A DNA stretch of 21,081 bases from CAZQNF01 sp964403325 (GTDB lineage: Bacteria; Patescibacteriota; Patescibacteriia; Magasanikbacterales; GWA2-37-8): positions 1 to 21,081 of the forward strand of contig CAYOFO010000019.1 in the NCBI GenBank assembly GCA_964403325.1, read 5' to 3'. Below, one piece after another: positions 1 through 9,400 of the stretch. Under the pieces are notes generated by a model that saw only the letters and a program-made list of their open reading frames with translations, did no database searches and was not told the origin of the DNA. The position numbers and the translations under genes are program-made. How positions within the stretch are numbered: the first letter of the stretch is position 1; the number at the start of each line of letters is the position of its first letter.

Positions 1-29
1 ACATTACCTAATATTATGTGTAGATATAA

Positions 30-58
30 ATTATACACTATTTCTACAAAGTTCCCAA
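30..58 (-). promoter_or_regulatory. Possible sigma70-type promoter downstream of dgkA
   Basis: On the minus strand a perfect TATAAT (30-35) is preceded at exactly 17 bases by TTGGGA (53-58), a 4/6 match to TTGACA. The -35 lies inside the last codons of dgkA. If real, it would start a transcript for a gene beyond the left edge of the window. AT-rich DNA yields such matches by chance, so this is tentative. Confidence 0.3.
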
Positions 59-400
59 ACGATTTGACAAAATAATACCAGCCACGGCGAGAGCCATAAA
101 TGTCGAAAGTAAAACCGCACCCGCCAAGAGATCTTTCACAATCAAAACCGAATGATGAAGTGAAGGTTTAACCACATCTACCAAATGTTCAACGGCCGTA
201 TTGACCACTTCTAACGCCAGAACTAAACCACTAACCACCACCAAAATCATTTTTTCCGCTTCAGAGCATGAAAAAACAAAAGATAGACCCACTACAATGA
301 CAGCAACCAACACCTGAAAACGAAAATGCACTTCTTGTTGCCAGGCAAATCGCAAACCTCGAGCGGCAAAATAAAAACTTGCCCCGTATTTTTTGAGCAT
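44..400 (-). CDS. dgkA: Diacylglycerol kinase / undecaprenol kinase family protein
   Basis: Small integral membrane lipid kinase of 118 aa. The family phosphorylates diacylglycerol or, in Gram-positive-type members, undecaprenol, recycling the lipid carrier for cell wall synthesis. Visible features: an N-terminal amphipathic stretch with ARGLRFAWQQEVHFR (13-27), two close hydrophobic helices at about 28-66, the family signature EVVNTAVEHLVD (64-75), then KDLLAGAVLL (89-98) and a last helix to about 112. Length and motif order are normal for the family. It starts 10 bases after ybeY ends, an arrangement common in bacteria (ybeY-dgkA), so the two are probably co-transcribed. No SD is visible before the ATG. 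Substrate choice (DAG versus undecaprenol) cannot be read from the sequence. Confidence 0.9.
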   Translation of the reverse strand: MLKKYGASFYFAARGLRFAWQQEVHFRFQVLVAVIVVGLSFVFSCSEAEKMILVVVSGLVLALEVVNTAVEHLVDVVKPSLHHSVLIVKDLLAGAVLLSTFMALAVAGIILSNRLGTL

Positions 401-410
401 AAACGCTACA

Positions 411-854
411 TTAGCAAGAAAAATCCTTGACTATTTTTTTGATAATTTTTTCTTGTTGAGTAAACATAATCGCCGCCTCACCAGCTTCTTGGTGGTCATA
501 ACCCACAACGTGCAACAATCCATGGATGAGCATGCGAACAAATTCCTCTCGAGCGCTAACTTTAAATCGACGCGCTTGTTGTGAAATATACCCATAACAC
601 AAATACACCTGCCCTAACATTCCCCCCGGCAGTACAGTTCCGTCTTCTTGCCAACCAAATGACAAAACATCGGTCGGTTTATTGATACCACGAAACTGTT
701 TATTCAGTTTTTGTATTTCCCCAGCGGTCACTACATGTATTTCTACTTCGCCTTGTATTTTTTTTTCATACCGAGCAATTTTTTTTACCACAGCAACTAT
801 ATCCTCCTTTGAGACTGGCGCCGGCGTACTTTTAATTACTTCAGGAATAATCAT
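411..854 (-). CDS. ybeY: Endoribonuclease YbeY (rRNA maturation factor)
   Basis: Zinc-dependent endoribonuclease of the UPF0054 family, involved in 16S rRNA 3' end maturation and ribosome quality control in the cytoplasm. The 147 aa length is typical. The metal-binding signature H-x3-H-x5-H is intact as HGLLHVVGYDH (111-121; ligands H111, H115, H121), and the conserved upstream segment LNKQFRGINKPTDVLSF (50-66) is present. The ATG overlaps the TGA of the upstream thrombospondin-repeat gene by four bases (ATGA), pointing to translational coupling, and dgkA follows after 10 bases. There is no SD in front of the start. The assignment is secure; its place at the end of a surface-protein cluster is unusual. 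Confidence 0.95.
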   Translation of the reverse strand: MIIPEVIKSTPAPVSKEDIVAVVKKIARYEKKIQGEVEIHVVTAGEIQKLNKQFRGINKPTDVLSFGWQEDGTVLPGGMLGQVYLCYGYISQQARRFKVSAREEFVRMLIHGLLHVVGYDHQEAGEAAIMFTQQEKIIKKIVKDFSC

Positions 855-2158
855 AAGGTGGTTGTAACGGTAGGACTCGTCGAAGAAGTAGCTGAGACAG
901 GCATAATATCAAGAGTGGTGGTTGTGGTAGACGGCGTAAAAAATTGATTACTGCCCAAATTTAAAACTGTTCCCACAGAACTGGAGACACTTGAAGTAAC
1001 TGAGGCCAGTTCACCGCTTATTTTCTCCGATAGTGCATTTGGAATTACCGCAGCCGTACTAGGGCCAAAATGAAAACTGCGCGCCATCATTTTTATTACC
1101 GTACGATAATTAATACTGTTTTCAGTTGCAGATGGATGATACAGGATAACATACACACGCTGGTCATCCATAAAATAGTACGCCATATAATCTTTACGCC
1201 GAAAACCGCTTTGTTTTAAAGCTCCATCAAAGCTAAGGATATCTTCCAATTTTTGATCTTTACCCCATTTACTAAACCAGGCCTGAAAATCAATATCATC
1301 ATTTTCGCGGTCAAAAGTACGAATTTCGATATGCTCACCCGAGGCAGTACTAAACAAAATCTGTCGGTATTCGGTGTCAACAGTATCCTCTATCCAACCA
1401 ATCGGGTAATACAGTTTATAAGAAAATTGTGGATTGATAAATTCTTTTACCAACCCTGATTCGATGATCCGCATCGGGGTTTTTCCTTCTGGATTGTAGA
1501 GATTATATACTTCGTGGCCATCGGTATAGCTATCACCGTCCGTATCCGGAATACCAGGATCAGTCTTAAAAACACCCTCCTCTTTATCAGTTAAACCATC
1601 GTTATCGGCATCAGTACTATCTCCCAGTAGGATGGAAGGGAATTCAATCGGCATTTTTGTTCCCACGACCGGCTGAGTGGATGAAGCGTCCGTAGAAGGA
1701 GTGGTAGTGACATCCAAAGTAGAAGAAACTGTGTTTTCAACCGGAACAATTACCCCCGGCAAACTGGAAGTTGACACAGCAACCGTAGAAGTGGAAATCG
1801 TAACTACCCCCACAGCTGGCTTATACACAACAAAAAAATAAAAACCACCTATACCCACAAATACCAAAAATGCTCCTACTAATATATAAAGTAAAGACCG
1901 ATGATGGGAAAAAAGAACAGCTGGATGATGGAGTTGAATCGCTCCCGGTACGTTAGCTTGGTCAAAAGCCGACTTATCAGCTGGCGAGAGAAGGGCATTC
2001 GTTTTTCTGACATCAACTTCTTGTTCAATGTTTTTAAATTTTATAACTGGATTAGCACCCGCATAAAAATCAGCTGGAATAGTCTCGACACGGATAGGGG
2101 GAGATGAGGGCGCCAACTTTAATTCATTCTCAGCAGCAGGTTTTTTTTGAAACAACAT
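851..2158 (-). CDS. Single-pass membrane protein with thrombospondin type 3 repeats and a PsbP-like domain
   Basis: 435 aa. Residues 1-88 are polar and low-complexity with no signal peptide, then one membrane helix at about 89-111, then a Ser/Thr/Val-rich linker (118-165). Calcium-binding-type repeats follow at 183-225, with DADNDGLTDKEE and DTDGDSYTDGHE. A globular stretch at about 236-363, beginning with FSYKLYYPIGW, resembles the PsbP/DUF-type fold often found after a membrane anchor in these bacteria; that match is from memory and weak. The tail (365-435) is again Ser/Thr-rich with runs of T. Topology is inferred as cytoplasmic N-terminus and exported C-terminus. It is the longest of three consecutive paralogs, starts 9 bases after the previous one, and overlaps ybeY by ATGA. 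No SD. Exact function unknown. Confidence 0.8.
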   Translation of the reverse strand: MLFQKKPAAENELKLAPSSPPIRVETIPADFYAGANPVIKFKNIEQEVDVRKTNALLSPADKSAFDQANVPGAIQLHHPAVLFSHHRSLLYILVGAFLVFVGIGGFYFFVVYKPAVGVVTISTSTVAVSTSSLPGVIVPVENTVSSTLDVTTTPSTDASSTQPVVGTKMPIEFPSILLGDSTDADNDGLTDKEEGVFKTDPGIPDTDGDSYTDGHEVYNLYNPEGKTPMRIIESGLVKEFINPQFSYKLYYPIGWIEDTVDTEYRQILFSTASGEHIEIRTFDRENDDIDFQAWFSKWGKDQKLEDILSFDGALKQSGFRRKDYMAYYFMDDQRVYVILYHPSATENSINYRTVIKMMARSFHFGPSTAAVIPNALSEKISGELASVTSSVSSSVGTVLNLGSNQFFTPSTTTTTLDIMPVSATSSTSPTVTTTL

Positions 2159-2167
2159 ACTGCAAAA

Positions 2168-3010
2168 TTATAACTGAGTTGTGGAAGCAACTTTAGGATT
2201 TAATAAGCTCGAAGTAGTGAAAAAAGAAGACGTGGCTGAAAAAGTGGTACTAACAACAGAAATTGAGCTAGTGGTCATTACCGGGTTAACCAACTTCCCC
2301 GGACCAAGCGGGTTATACCCATTTTTTACCTCTTCTCCATCAGTATAACCATCCCCATCAGTATCCGGTTTTAAGGGGTCAGTTTTCCAAAAAATTATCT
2401 CGTCTCCATCGGTTAAACCATCCTTATCGGTATCAGCGCTGCTAATATCCGTACCCAACTGTTGTTCACGGGCATTGTCCAAACCATCTTTATCACTATC
2501 ATTCGACTCTCCAAAGAGTATGGTATTACTGTCAACCGAGGTAGAGGCAGTACCCAAACTACTGGTTGCGCTCGTTACAGAACTCACCGTCGGAACTACT
2601 TCAACCGGAGGGACTACCGTAGATGAGGAAGCTACCACCGCAGTGGTGGTAGCGATCTGGTCTACAACCACTGAATGTGCCACTGGTTTTTTTATAAAAC
2701 GATTGTAAAACCACCAAGCTCCAAAACCAATTGCACCCAGCAGGAGCAAACCACCCAAAGCCAACAAAACTTTGCCTAAAACCGGATTTTTCACTTCATA
2801 CGAATGAGTTGGTAGCATTTCTGCGGGCGCAAAACTTGGTACCTCCAGGCCACTCTCAACCTTACGTTTCAAAACTCCGGCCGAAAGAGCGTTATTGATT
2901 CCACCACCTTCTTCTCCTGCTGGAGGAATATCAGTTCCCGCCAACATATCTACGGGTTCAGCTGGAAGATTTTTTGGCGGCAACGAAGGAGAAGAAGATT
3001 CTTCAAACAT
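2168..3010 (-). CDS. Single-pass membrane protein with thrombospondin type 3 repeats
   Basis: 280 aa. It has a polar, Pro-rich N-terminal region (1-77), one hydrophobic helix (about 78-101) followed by a basic residue cluster, and a Ser/Thr/Val-rich linker (110-162). Three acidic repeats of the DxDxDGxxDxxE type follow: DSDKDGLDNARE (171-182), DTDKDGLTDGDE (193-204) and DTDGDGYTDGEE (216-227). The last ~50 residues are Ser/Thr-rich. Repeats of this kind coordinate calcium in thrombospondins and in bacterial surface proteins. Architecture matches its two neighbours, differing in linker length and in lacking the globular domain of the 435-aa paralog. It begins 27 bases after the upstream paralog and has no SD. 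A structural or adhesive role outside the membrane is inferred. Confidence 0.8.
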   Translation of the reverse strand: MFEESSSPSLPPKNLPAEPVDMLAGTDIPPAGEEGGGINNALSAGVLKRKVESGLEVPSFAPAEMLPTHSYEVKNPVLGKVLLALGGLLLLGAIGFGAWWFYNRFIKKPVAHSVVVDQIATTTAVVASSSTVVPPVEVVPTVSSVTSATSSLGTASTSVDSNTILFGESNDSDKDGLDNAREQQLGTDISSADTDKDGLTDGDEIIFWKTDPLKPDTDGDGYTDGEEVKNGYNPLGPGKLVNPVMTTSSISVVSTTFSATSSFFTTSSLLNPKVASTTQL

Positions 3011-3037
3011 ATAGAAAAAATTTAAAAATAACTGACA

Positions 3038-3448
3038 CTAAATTACCGGATGGCTTTTGGAATCTGTAGGAGAAAACCCTCTTTTTACCTCAAAACCATC
3101 CGCATACCCATCCCCATCAGCATCGGCTTTGAGTGGGTCGGTTTTATATTTTTGTATTTCATCTTTATCGAGCAAACCATCCTTATCAGTATCAGCCAAA
3201 TGGCTATTTGTACCCATTTTCTTTTCTTCAACATCAGTCAATCCATCTAAATCTTCATCGGTCGCAGAAAAATCAGCACTTTTTTTGATATATTTATCTT
3301 CTTGCACCTGTACCGGGGAAGGATTGACGATCGTATAGGTATTTTTGTTTGAGGAAAAAGATTTTTTTCGCAAAGCCAATACTATGACTAGCACGGTCAC
3401 CACAGCTACTACCGAACAAACAAAAATAATAAAAGATTTTTTAGACAT
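3038..3448 (-). CDS. Short membrane-anchored thrombospondin type 3 repeat protein
   Basis: 136 aa, the smallest of three paralogs. It starts with MSKK and a single hydrophobic helix (5-26) that could be a signal anchor. After a short linker come acidic repeats: DEDLDGLTDVEE (64-75), DTDKDGLLDKDE (86-97) and DADGDGYADGFE (109-120). The ATG lies one base after the stop codon of the 3368-aa gene (TAA-T-ATG), so its translation is very likely coupled to that gene. This tight spacing is the best contextual hint that the repeat proteins act with the pilin-headed giants. No SD. Function beyond probable calcium binding is unknown. Confidence 0.8.
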   Translation of the reverse strand: MSKKSFIIFVCSVVAVVTVLVIVLALRKKSFSSNKNTYTIVNPSPVQVQEDKYIKKSADFSATDEDLDGLTDVEEKKMGTNSHLADTDKDGLLDKDEIQKYKTDPLKADADGDGYADGFEVKRGFSPTDSKSHPVI

Positions 3449-3449
3449 A

Positions 3450-6400
3450 TTATCTTACTTGAGTATCAGTGGTAATTTTATTTATAGGCACGATACGATT
3501 GGAAACACCGCTTCCATTCAGCGCTTTCTTTACAAAGAATACTTGCCAGTATGATGCATCTGGATTAGCTGAAGCTTGCGCCGCATTGAAATTATATACC
3601 AGACTAGGGTTGGCAAAATGCTGCCTATTCGCATCATCTTCCGGTAAATAAACCTGAACTTTTAGTAAAGCACTATTTTTATAATTTCTTATCGGCGAGC
3701 CATCTGCAGTACGTATATAAAATAAATACTCATCTTGTGACATATTCACACTCACATTCTGAGCATTTCCAGTATGTACCGTAAACGACTCAACATTGTT
3801 TTTGGCACCTACTCCTTTATACCCATGATACCATATTCCTTGTTCTGGCGCAGTATCAAAATAGTTCAAACCCGTAACAGTTTTTAAACCCGCTCCTTCA
3901 AGCGCCGGACTACCATTAGCCAATGTCACAAAACCACCATTAAAATCTGTACTATTTATCCAACTTAACACAATACGCACATCATCCGGACGAACATTTT
4001 GATTTATTACGGGGGAAAGCAACAGGTCGTACTGCCAATCTTTTGGTTGAGGATAAACTGGAAATGCAAACTGATGAACCGCGTCATTGTTAATACGCAA
4101 ATTATAAGTTGGAGCATCACCAAACGAACAAATTGAATTACTATTAATAGTCGCCGTATTCTTTGAAGTAAAACCATCCTCGGTAGGAGGTCTTAAATAA
4201 TACGCATTTCCCGAAGCTGTATTCCAATATTTTATACCCACCAATTTTTTTGAATCAATCTGCGTTGATATGTAGAGATCAAGCTTAGGAAAGCCACCGG
4301 CTCGGCCCAATAAAGGATTGGTGGAAGCAGGGTCGATCACATTGACCATATTTCCACTGACTGTAGCTTTGGATTTAGGATCAAAACCACATGTCACACA
4401 ATCGGATTGAATGACCGTACAATTATTCACACATTTTACACTCCCTTTTTTCAAAGAAAAATCATTCTGCAATTGATTTGAACAAGAGAGCATTTTGTAA
4501 CCTCCATGGTTCTGATCAAAAATTTTCTCGGTAGTAGTGGCGTCTGCTTCAGCAGCATAAATAATAGTCTGATCGATTGGATCAGTATCACACACTTCTT
4601 TCGCCTGCACCACTCCATCACCGCAATACTGCTCAGGCTGAACAGCAATAATATTTTTACAATTATCCACTGCCGAGCAGTAAGTGCAGGATTTACCGTA
4701 CGCCGGAGTACATTTAACACCATTTAAATTCCCCTGATCACAAGCTTCGCCCGGATCAACTCGCCCATCTCCACATACCGGAGCGCTCGAAATTACTGCC
4801 GCTGCCTGAGACTTACTGGTATCACAGTATAACCCAAGCTGGTTATCGCTTGCCACCTCAGCATCAGACAGAAGCCGGTTGTAAACTTTCAGCTCATCAA
4901 TCGCACCAACACTACCACCGATTTTAGCCAAATTACCATCCGTAGTTTCAGCAGGCATTGCCGAAAAGTCAGATACACCGATATTTTCTGCACCATTCTG
5001 AGTATCTGAAGCTACTAATTTACCATCAACATAGGCTTTAAACTCATGTATACCACCTGCTGAGTACCCTACTGAAAAACCTATCTGATGCCATTCATTC
5101 ACATTAAATGGCTGCACCAAATCGGCTCGAGTATTGCCCAGACTTCCGCGCAAAGCATTAAATTCCAAAGCTACCACTTTATCACCTTTTACAAAATAAC
5201 TTACTAAATAAGCTTTTTCCTTACTTGACTCTGCCGAATTTTTAGAACGCTGCTTTAATAAAACCAAACGACGAGTTTCTTGATCAGCATTCCCAGCCAC
5301 AGCCTTTATCCAGGCCAGTAAACTAAACCGACTTTGCTCTCCGTACCAAGCCTTAGTATCTAAATCAAGACTGCTTGGATTTGCCAGGGACAAAAATTGG
5401 CCCTCTTTAAACTGCACAGCATTTTGGACATGACTTGCTACCAATTGCGGACAATCTTCGGCGCTACAGCTGGCAGCTCCTCCCGGGGTTCCGGCAAAAG
5501 TAATTGTATCTTTGTTTAAAGTACCGGTATCAAATTTCCACCAGGCTACAGCAGCAGTATCTACCCACTTACAGGTTGTTTTGTCACAAGTCCGATTGCC
5601 CGACCGACCATTAACGGAACAAGTCTGATCTCCTTCGCACTCTTCGCCATATTCACTTTGCACCGTACCATCACCACAATACAAACCATACGATTGGCAG
5701 TCCCAATTACAGGAAGCGGTTTGATTGGCCGCATATCTGATTCGAGTGGCGCCAAAAACTTTACACACACCACCCAAACCATAATTTTTTCCATTCAAAC
5801 TATTGCATTCTTGATCATTATTACAGCCTTGCCCGTTCTGCACACCACCCAAGCACCAACCCTGTTTTCCAGCCAAACCACTGGCCACATCGCAAACCTC
5901 ATAATCTTTTTGCACTATTCCATCCCCACATTTTCCTAAATTACCGGCTAACGTACAAGTAGAGCTGCAATGATTATACCTGCCATTTAAAGCCCCTTCA
6001 TCACACTGCTCACCAGATTCTACCTTGCCATTGCCACAACGACTTAAAAATGAACAATCCACAAAAGGCGTAGAAGACGGTACCCAAAGGCAACCTGAAC
6101 TACACACATCTACTTTAATTTTATTAGGCTGATCCACCGAACAAGTCCCATAACGAACAGCCTGTGGTGGATCACATTGTTCACCTCGGTTTAAATTTAC
6201 ACTACCATCACCACAGGTGCCCTGGTTTAATGTAGAGATTTCTTGATCTTGATTACAAATTCCTGAGGAATCATGGAAAATAAAATGAGCTGGATCAACA
6301 AAACCTCTTTCAAAAGCAGCTAAATTATTTATCGGCAAACCAGGATCTTCAAAATGCGCTCGGACAGCAAACCCATTGTTTGGTTGAGCTATATAACGAT

Positions 6401-9400
6401 ACGCATACGAAGCTGCCGAGCAGGCAAAACTAAAACGACGATCTTGTACACTCCAACCAGTTACCGGATCGTGCAAAACACATGTTTCCATGCTTGGACA
6501 CATACTGTCTTGGGTACAAAAACGATTGACTGTTTTAGAGCAAGTACCAGCAGGAGCCAAAACATTGACCGGATCAAGGGGCAAACCTGAACCCAAAGTA
6601 TTGCCTAAGGTACCCCACGAAGGCCAGGAACTAAGCGTTTGACCATTCAGATATGTGCCTTCTTTTAAATCCGGATAGGTGCCATTATGCTGGAGAGCAA
6701 AAGTTTGCAATAGGTTATTTATAAGACCCGCATCTCTTAAACGATTATAATTTCTTTTTAATTTATCTATCTGAGCCGAACAGACTTCGCCAGCAACACA
6801 ATCAAGGTCGGTGTTACAAGCTGTAATAAAGCCTGGGTTAGCTGCATCCTTGCCGCAATAGCGATAATTAGTAACATTAATATTAAACTTAATATTTTGA
6901 ACCAATTGGTTAAAGACTTGGCGAGTATCATCACCGGCATCAGAATTGATACTAAAAAGATAGACGTTCGTATAAAGATTTTTTGTTACATCCGAATAAT
7001 TAAGCGCGTCAAGATAAATATTATTATTGTCCCGAATAGCCTCGTAGCCACCAATAGTAATTTTCTGTGTTTTTCCCACAAAACCCTGACCTCCGGCTGT
7101 TTTATCACTGGCGTACCACTGCTCAAGAGTTAAATGATTAGGATTAGGGAAAATCTGTACCCCAATAGCATCTGAATTTTTTTCATTCGTAAACAAGAAT
7201 CGTTTCAGCGAAGCTGAGGTGGCGACGATATTACTCGCCACTTGGACAGCTGGACGCAAAAAAGGTAGATCATCATTCGTACCAACCCCCCCCTTATCCG
7301 CGCAATAATACGTGCTGAAATTAAAATAACCATCATTTACCGCCTGCGAAGCTGGCAAAGGAGTATTATTAAAGACATTTGTCAAAAGATCAAAACCATC
7401 ATTGTTATTTATTTTATCCTCATAAGGAAAAATCGTAAACATTGCCTTATTTTGGCCTTCCACTTGTTTGGGTGGCCAAGGATTTTCACACAAAAACACC
7501 ACTCCGTGCGACCGACCAGTAGCGACCAGAGCATTCGTGCCATTAAATTTATCTACCACAACATTGGCCGAAGCTCGAACATCTACTTCACCGTTACGAT
7601 TCTGAGCAGTAATAATATTGAGTGCGGCTGAAGTATTTTGCAAAGTAACATACGGGTTATTAGCCGGACCCCACACAAAATTCCAGTCATAAAAACCGGG
7701 AATAGGTTGAACAAAACGTTCAGACTCATCTTTAGCCACTGCCTGCAACGTCGTTGAAGCTCCGCTCACTGAAAATGACCAAGTATTCGGATTCACTTCG
7801 GTTGATTTAATTTGGCATATCTTACTGGCTGTAGCAAACTTCCAACTTAATTTTTTATCTCCAGAACCAACTACCGGAACACCCAAAACATTGGTAACAT
7901 TGCCTTTAAACACCAGGAGATAATCGGTCGAAAGGCTCAAAGGATTAAGCAAATTAACCAAAATTTTTGATGTTGAGGTGCTCGCACCCACATCAACCAA
8001 CCGGGCATTTACAACATCTTTGCCCGCACACCACTTCGTCACATTTTCCCCCACCGCAACCACATCATTACTGAACAAATTCTTTATAAAACCACGTACT
8101 CGATAGAAAACCTTTTCCGTAAAAGAAAAATTCTTATTACCTGCCTGAGAGGCTGCTACCAGAGCAGTCACATCTTCAAGACCATTCTCACAAGAGAGTG
8201 CGCTTGTCCCTCGTGCCAACACTATCTTGCCCTCCACACTCCCTGGATCAAGTTTGCTGTCAAAAACTGCTTCGATGTAAGTATTTGGACAGACGGCCGA
8301 AGCATTATTAACCGGGTAAGTTGAAATAAGTTTCGTGGTAGCGTAACAACAACCATTTTTACCAAGTCCATAACCAGTGCCAAAAGTATCCTGACATTCT
8401 TGATTATTTTTATAACCACATGTGATGCTATAGGTTCCGCTCCCATTCACCCCAGCTTTGCCATTATCTTTAACACCGGCTTTAATAATACTCATCTGAG
8501 CTGGTGGATCTCCAGCTGTCTCACCCTGCCCTATACCAGTTACCAAAGCCCAGGGATCAGACAAACCAATTCTTTTATTTTCAAAACCTGTTTCGCAAAA
8601 ACCATCTTCGCCGACACCAATTTTTCCATCACCACAAACTGAAGGAAGTTTGTAGCTCAACGAAGATCCTAATAAACGACCATCATTACCACAACCTTCA
8701 CCTCCAGCCAAACATTGGGGCGAACGTTTTTTGAGACAATAATTTGTGCACAAGTCGCTATTCCAGCCTTGTACCGTTTCACAACCAGGATCTTCGTCTG
8801 GACTTTGCACCTTATCACCGCACTGACTGTAACTTTTGGCACAAGCAGCATTATAGGCTTCAAGAGCAAAGCCACCATGATTAATTTTATTGTCAATACA
8901 CCAATTTTTGGCGAGCACACTTCCGGTATGGAGACATCTTTGTGAACAACCTACAGCGGAAACTGGGTTGGCCACATTAACCACACCTGTATTTATTCCC
9001 ACATCACAATCTTCACCATTACCAATCAATCCGTTCCCACAGATAGAACTATTTACATCTTGAGCTTCAACTGATTTGAGCGAACCAGTGTGACGGCAAT
9101 CTAAGGAGCAACCAGAACTCGTTTTAGGATCCTTGGGATCGCAAGCTTCACCAAAATTACGCTCCACTATACCATTACCGCAACTTGCACTTGTATTCCC
9201 TAAAAATGTACAGTTTAAAGCACAACCCTGATTTTTATTAGGGGCATCACAATCTTCTCCTGCTTCCACCAAACCATTACCACACAAAGCTACCGGAGTA
9301 CTTTTTTCTGCCGGAATATCACTTCCTTTACGCACGCATTGACTGGTGCAATCAGGGTTTTTGCCTTGAGTAGAAAAAGCAGTGAGTGTAGCCACCTTTA

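Noticed and set aside
851..2158. UGA recoding as in Gracilibacteria/Absconditabacteria
   Set aside because: TGA ends the 435-aa gene exactly where ybeY begins, and none of the recognised proteins requires an in-frame TGA to be read through.
4587..9299. Cys-rich repeat regions as a possible CRISPR or DNA-level repeat array
   Set aside because: The similarity is at protein level with variable spacing and divergent codons; there are no identical 20-40 base repeats with uniform spacers.
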